Under the pieces are notes generated by a model. That model did no database searches. It was not told the DNA's origin and was given only the letters and a program-made list of their open reading frames with translations. From CBDCCV01 sp965215025 (GTDB taxonomy: Bacteria > Bacteroidota > Rhodothermia > Rhodothermales > Salinibacteraceae), in contig CBDCCV010000002.1 of NCBI GenBank assembly GCA_965215025.1, positions 1 through 64,000 of the forward strand: DNA of 64,000 nt, given 5' to 3'. How positions within the stretch are numbered: position 1 is the stretch's first letter; every line of letters starts with the position of its first letter. Below are positions 1-9,040 of this stretch, piece after piece. A program made the translations under genes and the position numbers.

Positions 1-427
<427 letters not shown>

Positions 428-570
428 GGACCGCGCACCTTTCCAGGGCCGCTCCCCCGGGTCAACGGAGCGAGCACCGCGCCGCGCATGCCCACGGGAG
501 GGAGGGGCGGGTCGTCGGCCCCCGCCCCGAGGTGGACCCCGAGCGCCGCTGCACCCAGAACTCCGAAAAC

Positions 571-593
571 CCACCCGCGTGGGTGGTATTTTT
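571..593 (+). other. GC-rich hairpin with T-run in divergent intergenic region
   Basis: A 6-bp perfect stem (571-576 with 581-586, loop GCGT) is followed by TATTTTT. It looks like an intrinsic terminator on the plus strand, but no plus-strand gene lies upstream in the window. It sits between divergent polA and the gene at 685, so it could be a leader or attenuator element. I see nothing else clear in 428-684. Confidence 0.3.
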
Positions 594-684
594 CTGTTGC
601 TGCAGTATCTTTACACGGAAATGAAATGTTTGCGAAGGAACCTCCCGCGCTGGGTCACCCAAGGCGGCCGCCCCGCGAGAGGTC

Positions 685-1698
685 GTGAATGATATGACTT
701 CGGTCATGCAGAGGTGGTTGGCCTTCGGTCTGGCGATGGGGGTGTGGCTCGGCGGTCCGCGAGTGAAGGCGCAGGACGAGCAGCCCATGGCCGCGCTCAT
801 GCGGAGTTCGGCCCCGGCCGGCCAGGCGGGCCTCGCCGGAGCGCTCGACCGGTTCGCGCGCTCGGCACTGGACGAGCTCGAGGTCGTGCGAGTCACCGGC
901 ACCCTGGCCCTCGACCTCGAGCAAGCGCAGCTCGCTCTCGGGTGCATGGCGGAGAATCCCGCCTGCCTGAAGACCGTGGCCGACGAGAACGAAGTCACCG
1001 TCCTGCTCGCTCCGCGGATCGACCGGGCGGGCGAGGAGCTCGTGCTCACCGTGCTGATGTACGACGGGCAGGCGAACACGGTCAGCCAAGGGGTCCGCCG
1101 GGTCCCCGCCAACGCCGGGGCCGATGGCCTCCTCGACCGGGTGCCGGGGCTGCTCCGGGAGCTGTTCGGCTTACCGCAGGTGGAAGAGCCGGACCCGATC
1201 GCCGCGGGAAGCGGCGCCGGTCGCGGCCCAGGGGATGGCAGCACTTCTGGGACCGGCGATGGAAATGGACTCGGGACCGGCGAGGGAAACGGACTCGGCC
1301 GTGAGCCCGCCCGACGGGCCGAGCCCGCCGGCATCGGGCTCGGCGGTCCGATCCTCCTCGGAGTCGGGGCTGCGGCCCTGGTCGGCGGCGTCGTAGCCGC
1401 CGTGCTCCACTCGGGGGCAAAGTCCGACTACGAAGACCACCAGGTCACCGACGCCGCGACCGCTCGTGACGCGTCGAGCCTGTTCGACCAAGCCCAGACC
1501 CGCGGTCACGTGGCGACGGGGCTGCTCATCGGCGGGGGTGTGGTGGCCGCCGCCGGCCTCGTGTGGCTGCTGGTGGATCTGTTGAGCGGCGACGGGAGCG
1601 ACGCCGACGCGCCCGCACAGCGCGCCGGAGTTCGTACGAATCTGCTGCTATCCTCGCGGATGGTGGGCGCGAGCGTCGAGTGGGAGGTGGGCCGATGA
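685..1698 (+). CDS. Hypothetical exported, membrane-anchored protein
   Basis: I do not recognise a family. The protein of up to 337 residues starts at GTG 685, although ATG 706 gives a cleaner signal peptide (hydrophobic WLAFGLAMGVWLGG, likely cleavage after VKA). An N-terminal domain of about 150 residues is followed by a Gly/Ser/Asp-rich low-complexity linker (about 185-207) with repeated GDG/GTG units. Two hydrophobic segments follow, near residues 212-240 and 272-300. The Gly-rich linker then paired membrane helices resemble surface or TPR-associated exported proteins common in myxobacteria. Its stop overlaps the next start by ATGA, so it leads the operon that continues with a Cys-rich lipoprotein and two kinases. 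Confidence 0.7.
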   Translation: MNDMTSVMQRWLAFGLAMGVWLGGPRVKAQDEQPMAALMRSSAPAGQAGLAGALDRFARSALDELEVVRVTGTLALDLEQAQLALGCMAENPACLKTVADENEVTVLLAPRIDRAGEELVLTVLMYDGQANTVSQGVRRVPANAGADGLLDRVPGLLRELFGLPQVEEPDPIAAGSGAGRGPGDGSTSGTGDGNGLGTGEGNGLGREPARRAEPAGIGLGGPILLGVGAAALVGGVVAAVLHSGAKSDYEDHQVTDAATARDASSLFDQAQTRGHVATGLLIGGGVVAAAGLVWLLVDLLSGDGSDADAPAQRAGVRTNLLLSSRMVGASVEWEVGR

Positions 1699-2537
1699 GG
1701 ACGATGGTCAGCGCGATCGCGCTCTGTTCGTTGATCGGCTGCTTCGTGTCCCGGGAGGACAACTCCGCTTACTCGGGCTGCGATTCCGTCGTCGACTGCG
1801 ACCCGGGCCAAGCCTGCGTGGAAGGCTTCTGCGTGGGCGGCGACGGCGGGCTCGCAGACGCCGACGTGGATGGGGGGGTCGAGGACGGCGGCGAGGGGGA
1901 CGGCGGTCCGCCCCCGGGCTCTTGCGGCTCCGGCTACCCGGAGGGTTGCCCGACCGACCAATGGGAGTGCTGCGGCGTGGGCGACGCCATGGACTGCGTG
2001 GACATGACCACCAGCACCGAGCACTGCGGCGGCTGCGGAATCGCATGCGGAGAAGGCGAGAGCTGTTGCGCAGGTCAGTGCCGCGACGAGGGTGCCCCCG
2101 AGTGCGCGTGCACCGCGGGGTGCGGCAGCGACACATGCTGCGGCGGGACCTGCCGGGACACGAGGTCGGATCGCGAAGCCTGCGGCGCTTGCGGGGCGAC
2201 ATGCGAGACCGGGGAGCTCTGCTGTGACGGGGCCTGCGTGCCGTCCCAGGGCCTGAACTGCGGCGCGTGCGGGGTCTCCTGCGAAGCCGGCGAGGCCTGC
2301 TGCGGCCTGAACGGCTGCCGCAAGCTCGACGTGCCCAGCTCCTGCGGCTCCTGCGGCAACGACTGCGGGACGGGCACCTGCGTGGGCGGCGCCTGCTGCG
2401 GCGGCGAGGGCTCCCCCGAGCGGGACTGCGGCGGCCGGTGCGTGGACACCAGCACCGACGAGTCGAACTGTGGCGCCTGCGGCGTCCGATGTGGCGTGCT
2501 TCAGAGCTGCATCAACAGGACCTGCCAGGGTCTGTGA
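1695..2537 (+). CDS. Cysteine-rich repeat lipoprotein
   Basis: 280 residues starting at ATG 1695, preceded by GGGAGGTGG and overlapping the previous stop. The N-terminus MRTMVSAIALCSLIGC ends in a lipobox, so it is probably a lipoprotein. After an Asp/Gly-rich linker (about 50-75) there are repeated units of about 25-35 residues of the form CGxCGxxC...GexCC.G.C, giving dozens of cysteines that are probably disulfide-bonded outside the cytoplasm. Such repeats are common in myxobacterial surface proteins of unknown role. It is translationally coupled on both sides and overlaps the kinase start as GTGA, so it may be a sensor or target partner of that kinase. That role is inference. Confidence 0.75.
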   Translation: MRTMVSAIALCSLIGCFVSREDNSAYSGCDSVVDCDPGQACVEGFCVGGDGGLADADVDGGVEDGGEGDGGPPPGSCGSGYPEGCPTDQWECCGVGDAMDCVDMTTSTEHCGGCGIACGEGESCCAGQCRDEGAPECACTAGCGSDTCCGGTCRDTRSDREACGACGATCETGELCCDGACVPSQGLNCGACGVSCEAGEACCGLNGCRKLDVPSSCGSCGNDCGTGTCVGGACCGGEGSPERDCGGRCVDTSTDESNCGACGVRCGVLQSCINRTCQGL

Positions 2538-4243
2538 CCGGGACGGCGCAGCGCGAGGCCCCTCCCCAGGGGGCCGACGGCGACCCCTTGATCGGTACGG
2601 TCATCGGGCTTCGCTACCGGGTCGACGGTCTCATCGGGCGAGGCGGCATGGGGACCGTCTACCGTGCCGAACACATCGAACTGGGCACCCGCGTAGCCCT
2701 CAAGGTGCTCAGCCGGGACGGCAACCTCGGCGCCGACGACGTCGAGCGCTTCGTGCGCGAGGCCAAGGCCGCCGTCCGCATCCGGCACCCCAACATCGTC
2801 AGGGTGTTCGACCTGGGGCGGCTGGAGGACGGCACGCCCTTCATGGCCATGGAGGAGCTCGAGGGGCGCGATCTGGACGAGATGTTGGTCGCCGGAGGGA
2901 CGTTCGCCCTCGATGAGACCGTCTCCATCCTCGAGCCCATCGCGGCAGCCATCGACGCCGTGCACGCGGAGGGGCTGCTGCACCGGGACATCAAGCCGGC
3001 GAACATCTTCCTCGCCCGCAAGGAAGGCCGCTCGGTCCCCATCCTGCTGGACTTCGGCCTCGCCCAGCTCCGCGACCGGACGGCCGAGAAGCGCCTCACC
3101 AGCACCGGCATGATCGTGGGGACTCCCCACTACCTCGCGCCGGAGGTCGGGCTGGGCAAGGACCCCGACGAACGGTCCGACCAGTACTCCCTCGCCGTCA
3201 TCGCCTACGAGATGCTGGCCGGTGAGCTGCCCTTCGACGGGACCTTCGCCACCGCCATCATGATCGCCAAGGCGCAAGAGGATGCGCCCCCGGCGCGGTT
3301 CGGTGACACGCCCGCTCCCCCCGCCGTCGATGCGGTGCTGCGCCGGGGACTGGACCGAATCTCGCCATCGCGCTTCGCGAGCTGCACCGAGATGCTGACG
3401 GCCCTGCGAGACGCGGGCCGCGAGGGCGCCCGCCGCACTCCCCGGCCGCTGCCCACTCCCGCCTCTCTATCCCCCACCCTCCCCCAGGAGGGCCGGCGCG
3501 GTTCCCCGACCTCGGTGCCCACCCTGTCCGGCGAGATGCTGGCCCTGGACCCGGTCACCGACGCGCGCTCCCCGAAAGGACGGCTCGCGCTCGTCGCCCT
3601 GGTCGCGTTGCTCGCCGCGACGGCCGGCGTGTTCGTCTGGGCACCCTGGGGAGCACCGGCAGCCGACGCGCGATCCGAGGCGGACGCCCCGGTCGAAGCG
3701 CCCCCCGACGTCGCGCCGCTCCCGGTCGGCCCCGGCGCCGAGGAGCCCGCCGAGGTCATCGCCGGCGCGCCCGTCGTCGGCGGGTCCGCCGAGGTCGAGG
3801 CCGTCGCGGTCGAGCCGGTGACCGAGCCCGCCCCGACCGCTCGCCGCCCTCGCAGTGCCATGGCGCCCGCGACCGCCGCCCCCACGGAGGCCACGCCCGC
3901 CCTCGTACCGGCGGCGGGGACGGCCCCTCGCGAGGCAGCCGCGCGAATGGATGCGCCCGCGGACCCACCGGAAGTCCAGCAGCCCGAGCGGAGCATCCGC
4001 GACCTCATGGCGTCCGCCCAGAGCGCGCTCCTGCGCGGACGACTCCCCGACGCGGCCCAGCAGTTTCGCGAGGCCACCTACGTCTCGCCGCGCCACGCCC
4101 CCGCTTGGCGCGGCCTCGGGGTCGCCGAGGAGAGACTGGGCCATACGCCCGAAGCGCGGCGGGCCTACGGCCGGTACCTGCAGCTCGCTCCGAACGCGGG
4201 TGACGCCAGCGCGATTCAGCAGAGGCTTTCCGCGCTACCGTGA
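2534..4243 (+). CDS. Membrane-anchored Ser/Thr protein kinase with C-terminal TPR-like region
   Basis: 569 residues from GTG 2534, overlapping the upstream stop. PknB-type kinase domain at about 23-292: glycine loop GRGGMG (35-40), ALK lysine 57, alpha-C Glu 76, catalytic HRDIKPAN (150-157), DFG 173-175 and GTPHYLAPE in the activation segment. All catalytic residues are present, so it should be active. A Pro/Ser-rich linker leads to one transmembrane helix (about 351-371), then a Pro/Ala/Glu-rich stretch and a C-terminal region of about 80 residues with TPR-like helices (SAQSALLRGRLPDAAQQFREAT). The C-terminal part should lie outside the cytoplasm. Part of the overlapping operon starting at 685; the next gene is a second kinase of the same layout. 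Confidence 0.92.
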   Translation: MTGTAQREAPPQGADGDPLIGTVIGLRYRVDGLIGRGGMGTVYRAEHIELGTRVALKVLSRDGNLGADDVERFVREAKAAVRIRHPNIVRVFDLGRLEDGTPFMAMEELEGRDLDEMLVAGGTFALDETVSILEPIAAAIDAVHAEGLLHRDIKPANIFLARKEGRSVPILLDFGLAQLRDRTAEKRLTSTGMIVGTPHYLAPEVGLGKDPDERSDQYSLAVIAYEMLAGELPFDGTFATAIMIAKAQEDAPPARFGDTPAPPAVDAVLRRGLDRISPSRFASCTEMLTALRDAGREGARRTPRPLPTPASLSPTLPQEGRRGSPTSVPTLSGEMLALDPVTDARSPKGRLALVALVALLAATAGVFVWAPWGAPAADARSEADAPVEAPPDVAPLPVGPGAEEPAEVIAGAPVVGGSAEVEAVAVEPVTEPAPTARRPRSAMAPATAAPTEATPALVPAAGTAPREAAARMDAPADPPEVQQPERSIRDLMASAQSALLRGRLPDAAQQFREATYVSPRHAPAWRGLGVAEERLGHTPEARRAYGRYLQLAPNAGDASAIQQRLSALP

Positions 4244-4297
4244 CATGACCCGGACACTGCTCTACGCTCCGTCCGTGGCATCGAGGGGGGCACGCAG

Positions 4298-5887
4298 ATG
4301 AGCACCCCATCGGTGAACGGCCACGCCGAACAGCCCGATCCGCTGATTGGCCAGACCGTCGAGCGCTACCGGTTCGAGTGGCGCCTCGGACGGGGGGGAA
4401 TGGCAGTCGTGTACGCCGCCATGCACGTCGAACTGCAGCAGCGGTTTGCCGTCAAAGTGGTGAAACCCGAGGTCACCTACATGCCGGCAGGGGTGGAGCG
4501 CTTCCGCCGCGAAGCACGGGTCGCGAGCAACCTCGGACATCCCCTCCTGCTCGGAGTCTTCGACTTCGGCACATTGCCCGACGGACGTCCGTACTTCGTG
4601 ATGCCGATGCTCAACGGCCAGACCCTTCGAGAGTCGCTCCGGGAAGGCGGTCCATGGGCGATCCCTCGGGTCGCCGAGACCCTTCGCGGGACCATGAAGG
4701 CCATCGACACGATGCACGCGAAGGGCCTGGTGCACCGCGACATCAAACCCGACAACCTGTTTCTCTCCGTGGACGAGCGAACTGGAGAGGAAGAGGTGGT
4801 CGTCATGGACTTTGGCCTGACCACCTTCTTCGAGACCCCATCGAAGCTCACCCATCCCGGCATGATGCTCGGTACCCCGGCTTACATGACCCCGGAGTCG
4901 GCGCTCCAAGCTCAGCGGGACCCTACCGCAGACCTCTACGCGATGGCCGTCGTGCTCTACGAGCTCGTGACCGGCAACCGCCCCTTCTCCGAGCGAGACC
5001 CCCGCCGGCTCATGCACCAGCGGCTGGTCGAGGACCCCCGGCCACCCTCGACGTTTCGCCCGTCCCTGCCGCCGGGAACCGACGCCTTCTTCGCTCGCGC
5101 CCTGAGCCGTCATCCGTTCGAGCGCTTCGGGTCCTGCGGCGCCATGTTGTCGGCCTTTGCCGCGCTCGACGAGGGCGGGGGCGAGGAGAGTGCGCCGCCC
5201 GAGGCGAGGCAGCGCGTCAGTCTCCCGCAGAGCAAAACCGTCTCGACGGGGGCCGGGCTGCGCTTCGGGGCCATGCTCCTGTTGGCGGTGCTCCTCCTCG
5301 CCCTGGCCATCCACTACGTGCTCCGCGACCCCTCGCCGCCTCCTAGCAGTCGCGCGCCGTCCGCGGCCGAGGCCGGCCATGCCGAGCGGCTCCAACCACC
5401 GCCGAGCGCCGAACTGAACACCGACCCGCCGGACGAGGTCCCCGTCCCGGTGGCCGAAACGGTGGCGGGCCCAGGCTCGGTGGCCGAACCGGTGGACGGA
5501 CCAGGCTCGGCCGCGCCTGCGGCTGCCGCTCTCGCGGCGACTCCGCCGGGGCCCGCCCGGCTGGAGGGGGCAAGAGCCGCGGAGCCACCCGCGGCCCCCG
5601 TTGCCCCACCCGACCCCGCCCTGGCCGTGCTGCTCGCTGCGGGCCGCAGCGCCCTCCTCCGCGGCCGTCCCGCCCGGGCACGCACGGAGTTCGAGAGCGC
5701 CACCCGCGTGGCGCCTACCAGCGCCGACGCCTGGATCGGTCTGGCCATGGCCCACGAGACGATGGGCGCCCCGGCTGCCGCAGCGCGAGCCCTCCGCCGT
5801 GCCCGGAGGGTAGCGAGCACGGACGCGGAGCGGCGGTTGGTCGCCCAGCGTCTCGGCCACCTCGAGCCGGGCGTCGCCGAGCGCTGA
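4298..5887 (+). CDS. Membrane-anchored Ser/Thr protein kinase with C-terminal TPR-like region (second copy)
   Basis: 529 residues from ATG 4298, 54 bases after the preceding kinase. Kinase domain about 18-285: GRGGMA loop (31-36), AVK lysine 53, HRDIKPDN (146-153), DFG 171-173, GTPAYMTPE. Catalytic residues are complete. One transmembrane helix (about 324-345) is followed by a Pro/Ala-rich linker and a C-terminal helical region (LLAAGRSALLRGRPARARTEFESATR) closely resembling the C-terminus of the upstream kinase. The two look like diverged duplicates sharing a layout of cytoplasmic kinase, one helix and an exported TPR-like sensor. The substrate is unknown. Confidence 0.92.
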   Translation: MSTPSVNGHAEQPDPLIGQTVERYRFEWRLGRGGMAVVYAAMHVELQQRFAVKVVKPEVTYMPAGVERFRREARVASNLGHPLLLGVFDFGTLPDGRPYFVMPMLNGQTLRESLREGGPWAIPRVAETLRGTMKAIDTMHAKGLVHRDIKPDNLFLSVDERTGEEEVVVMDFGLTTFFETPSKLTHPGMMLGTPAYMTPESALQAQRDPTADLYAMAVVLYELVTGNRPFSERDPRRLMHQRLVEDPRPPSTFRPSLPPGTDAFFARALSRHPFERFGSCGAMLSAFAALDEGGGEESAPPEARQRVSLPQSKTVSTGAGLRFGAMLLLAVLLLALAIHYVLRDPSPPPSSRAPSAAEAGHAERLQPPPSAELNTDPPDEVPVPVAETVAGPGSVAEPVDGPGSAAPAAAALAATPPGPARLEGARAAEPPAAPVAPPDPALAVLLAAGRSALLRGRPARARTEFESATRVAPTSADAWIGLAMAHETMGAPAAAARALRRARRVASTDAERRLVAQRLGHLEPGVAER

Positions 5888-5896
5888 GCGGCTCCC

Positions 5897-5926
5897 TCCC
5901 TCGCGCCTTCGTCTCCCGGCGAGGGA
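5897..5926. terminator. Candidate terminator hairpin between convergent genes
   Basis: An 8-bp perfect inverted repeat (TCCCTCGC at 5897-5904, GCGAGGGA at 5919-5926) lies just after the kinase stop and before the convergent gene ending at 6046. It lacks a clear T-run. A second small stem, AATACC/GGTATT, is at 5959-5973. Confidence 0.35.
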
Positions 5927-6045
5927 TCGGCGTGCGAATCCCGGAGCGACGACGACGAAATACCAGAGGTATTGCTAGGAGGAGGGACGCCGAGTCGCGC
6001 GTCGAGGACCGGCGGGATTTCGTCATGAATCGCTGAGACGGGGCA

Positions 6046-7431
6046 CTAGCTTGCGCCTGCGGCCTTCAGCGCCTCGTCGACCATCACCTGGTGCTGCGCC
6101 GGGTCGGCCCAACGGCGGCGGCCCTCTTCGGGGAGCTCGCTGACCGGGTCGAAGTAGAGGAAGTACTGGCCCGCCTTGACCGACGGCGCGGTGTAGACGC
6201 TGATGCCCGAGGTGGTGTCGTAGTGCTCGTGGCTGTGCACCGAGCGCTTTCCGCCACCTCCAGGAGCGTCGACGACGAAGGTCGGCGTGTTGAAGCCGGC
6301 GGTCGAACCGCGCACGTGCTTCTCGATGGTCTCGGCAGCGTGCACGGTGGTGCGGAGCTCCTCCACCCCCTTCACCATATCGTGCTGGTAGACATAGTAC
6401 GGGTGCGCGCCCACCCAGGCGCAGCGGCGGGCCAGGAGCGTCATGGTCTCGATGGAGTCGTTGACCTTGCGCTGGAGCACCGACTGGTTGCGTACGTGGA
6501 CGCCCTCTTCGAAGAGCCGCCCGATGGCCCTCTCGGTGATCTCGGTGATCTCGTTGGGGTGGTTGAAGTGCGTGTGGAGCATCACGTCCTTGTGCATCTT
6601 TCGCCCGCGCTCCACGACCCCGACCAGGGCGCGGAACCACTCGTCGTCGCTCAGGAGTTTCTGCGGCATGACCGCGGGACCCTTGGACGCGAACCGCATG
6701 CGGCGGACGTGGGGGATGTCCAGGAGGCGGTTCCCGAGCGCCTCGATCTGCGCCGCGCGCAGGTTCCACGCGTCGCCGCCGCTGATGACGATGTCCTCGA
6801 GCTCCGGCCGGGACTCGATGTAGTCGAAGATGCCCTCCCAGCGCTTGGGGGAGGCCTTGAGCGAGACCTTGTCCACCATCTCCTGATCCGGCCCGACCGC
6901 ATAAGAGCGGGTGCAGAAGCGGCAGTAGACGGGACAGGTGTCCAGCGCGAGGAAGAGCGCCTTGTCAGGGTAGCGATGGGTGAGGCCGGGGACCGGCGCG
7001 TCGCCCTGCTCGCCCAGGCTGTCGAAGGTGAGCTTGGGGTGATCGGGCTCGCGCGTGGAGGCTGTCGGGAGGAACTGGGCCCGGATCGGATCCTCGTAGG
7101 GGTTGGTCCAGTCGACCAGACTGAGCATGTAGGGCGAGACCCGAACGGCCATCGGCGCCACCCGGAACCCCTCGGCGGCGTCCGCCAGGAAGGCGTCCGA
7201 GGCCAGCGTCTGGACGGCCTCCAGGAGCTTCTCCGGCTTGGTGATGGTGTTCTTCATCTGCCAGCGGTGGTCGAGGAAGGTAGCCTCGTCCACGCCCGCG
7301 AAGGCCGGGATCTTCCGCCAGAAATCGCCCCCGAGCAGGTCTCGGTGGACCGTGGTGGATGGGGGAGCAGGCGGACGGGCCGTACCTGCGGGCCTGGCCT
7401 CGGAGCCTTCGACGACGGGGAGATTCACCAT
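6046..7431 (-). CDS. kamA: Lysine 2,3-aminomutase family radical SAM enzyme
   Basis: 461 residues, start ATG at 7431. The family interconverts alpha- and beta-amino acids (lysine to beta-lysine, or glutamate in some relatives) with a 4Fe-4S cluster, SAM and PLP. The cluster motif CPVYCRFC is at residues 166-173 (C166, C170, C173). SGGDAW follows as the SAM-binding motif, and the GGGGK segment near residue 390 carries the candidate PLP lysine. Length fits the family. It is divergent from the sulfotransferase at 7504, about 70 bases away, and convergent with the kinase operon. The exact substrate cannot be decided by eye. Confidence 0.9.
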   Translation of the reverse strand: MVNLPVVEGSEARPAGTARPPAPPSTTVHRDLLGGDFWRKIPAFAGVDEATFLDHRWQMKNTITKPEKLLEAVQTLASDAFLADAAEGFRVAPMAVRVSPYMLSLVDWTNPYEDPIRAQFLPTASTREPDHPKLTFDSLGEQGDAPVPGLTHRYPDKALFLALDTCPVYCRFCTRSYAVGPDQEMVDKVSLKASPKRWEGIFDYIESRPELEDIVISGGDAWNLRAAQIEALGNRLLDIPHVRRMRFASKGPAVMPQKLLSDDEWFRALVGVVERGRKMHKDVMLHTHFNHPNEITEITERAIGRLFEEGVHVRNQSVLQRKVNDSIETMTLLARRCAWVGAHPYYVYQHDMVKGVEELRTTVHAAETIEKHVRGSTAGFNTPTFVVDAPGGGGKRSVHSHEHYDTTSGISVYTAPSVKAGQYFLYFDPVSELPEEGRRRWADPAQHQVMVDEALKAAGAS

Positions 7432-7503
7432 GATCCCGCCAGGTAGCACGCCCGCGGGCTCGCCGCACGACCGACTCTTTTGACGGCTCGCGCGCGGTCG
7501 GGC

Positions 7504-8538
7504 ATGCAACGGGGCGTGCAGGACAAGCTCATCTTCGTCGTCTCGCCCCCCCGATCGGGCTCCACCCTCCTCCAGCGCATGCTCGGTGCCCACGAAGCGG
7601 TCTTCACGCACCCCGAGCCCCACCTCATCACCCCCCTCGCCCACCTCGGATTCCACGACCGAGTGGATGCGGCGCCCTACGACCACATCAACGCCGCCGA
7701 AGCCATCCGCAGCTTCGTGAACGAGCTTCCCGCCGGGGAAGCGGACTACCTCGACGCGCTTCGAGCGTACGCAGACATCATGTACGGGCGCATGTTGGAA
7801 GGCGCCCGGCAGGAGCGGCCCCAGCTCGAGCGCTTCCTGGACAAGACCCCCGCGTACGCGCTCGTCCTGCCCTTCCTCGCCAAGCTCTACCCCGCCGCCA
7901 AGTACGTGGTGCTGACCCGCCACCCCCTGGCCATCTTCAGCAGCTACGCCAACAGCTTCTACGCCGGCGACTGGAAGGCCGCCCACGACTTCAACCCGGT
8001 GGTCGAGCGCTACGTCCCGGCCATGGGGCGCTTCCTCCGGGAGCGAGCCGTTCCCCTGGCCCACGTGCGCTACGAGGAGCTTGTGGCCGACCCCGAGGCC
8101 GCCCTCGAGCGGCTCTTCGCCTACCTCGGACTCGAAAACGACCCCGACGCGGTGAACTACCAGAAGTCGGACATGAAGGCGGGCATGGGGGACCCCATCG
8201 GGGTCCAGAAACACTCCCGGCCCAAAGCCGGTGGCGAGCACAAGTGGGCCGAGGAGCTGGCCACCGACGGGGCCAAGCGCACCCTCGCGGAGCAGATGAT
8301 CGCCGCGGTGAGCGACGAGGACCTCGAGAGCTGGGGCTACACCCGCGAGTGGCTCTGGGAGCCGCTCCGGTCGGCGACCGGCGGGGGCAAGGCGCCCAAG
8401 CAGACGCTCAACAAGTACACCGTGCAGCGGCGCGTGATGCTGGCCCTACGCAAGGGCGTGCACGGCACCGAGAGCGGCGAGGCGGCGGTCCGACGCCTGC
8501 GATACTACTGCGACGTCATCCTTCGCGACAAGCTCTGA
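7504..8538 (+). CDS. Sulfotransferase family protein
   Basis: About 344 residues from ATG 7504; an in-frame TTG at 7480 would add 8 residues. The 5'-phosphosulfate-binding loop PPRSGSTLL (15-23) and the second PAPS-binding element (VVLTRHPLAIFSSYANSF) place it in the P-loop sulfotransferase family, which moves sulfate from PAPS to an alcohol, sugar or amine. There is no signal peptide or membrane helix, so it is probably cytoplasmic. The acceptor is unknown and no PAPS genes are nearby. It is divergent from kamA. Confidence 0.85.
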   Translation: MQRGVQDKLIFVVSPPRSGSTLLQRMLGAHEAVFTHPEPHLITPLAHLGFHDRVDAAPYDHINAAEAIRSFVNELPAGEADYLDALRAYADIMYGRMLEGARQERPQLERFLDKTPAYALVLPFLAKLYPAAKYVVLTRHPLAIFSSYANSFYAGDWKAAHDFNPVVERYVPAMGRFLRERAVPLAHVRYEELVADPEAALERLFAYLGLENDPDAVNYQKSDMKAGMGDPIGVQKHSRPKAGGEHKWAEELATDGAKRTLAEQMIAAVSDEDLESWGYTREWLWEPLRSATGGGKAPKQTLNKYTVQRRVMLALRKGVHGTESGEAAVRRLRYYCDVILRDKL

Positions 8539-8556
8539 AGCCCGGCGCCAACCGCT

Positions 8557-8967
8557 TCAGTCGCACAGCGCGTAGGACTCCGACGAAAGGCACCCGTACC
8601 CATCCTCCGCGCGCTCGAACGGAGTGTCGCAGACGAAGACGGTGAGCACCGGGTCCGACCCGCCGCCCCCCGAAGGGTCACCGTCGTAGGCCAGGACGAA
8701 GTCCCCGTCCGGGCCGGTGGCGTAGTAGCGGCGAACCTCGGAGTCGATCCCCTCCAGCTGAAACCCGGCGAACGCGCCCAGCCCGGCGTCCAGGGCCGAC
8801 TCGAAGCAGATTCGTACCGTGGACGAATCCTCGCCCAGCGCGGCGTATCCGCAGTCGAGGGCGTCCGGCCCGGCGAGGGCGCGAGCCTCGTCCTCGGGGT
8901 CGCAGCTCCCGCACCCGGACGCCATGACCACCCAAATCGAACCGAGGAGAAGTACGAGCCAGCGCAT
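8557..8967 (-). CDS. Hypothetical small lipoprotein
   Basis: 136 residues from ATG 8967. The N-terminus MRWLVLLLGSIWVVMASGC is a lipoprotein signal peptide with lipobox MASGC. The mature part has six further cysteines (CGSCD, DCGY, RICFE, VCDTP, GCLSS, a final LCD) and is likely exported and disulfide-bonded. I recognise no family. It lies convergent between the sulfotransferase and the glutaredoxin fusion gene. Confidence 0.6.
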   Translation of the reverse strand: MRWLVLLLGSIWVVMASGCGSCDPEDEARALAGPDALDCGYAALGEDSSTVRICFESALDAGLGAFAGFQLEGIDSEVRRYYATGPDGDFVLAYDGDPSGGGGSDPVLTVFVCDTPFERAEDGYGCLSSESYALCD

Positions 8968-9040
8968 GGGCGGCAGGCTAGCACCCAACGCGGACCCCCG
9001 GCGCAAATGATTGCGCGGCGTCGCGACCCGACAGCCGACG

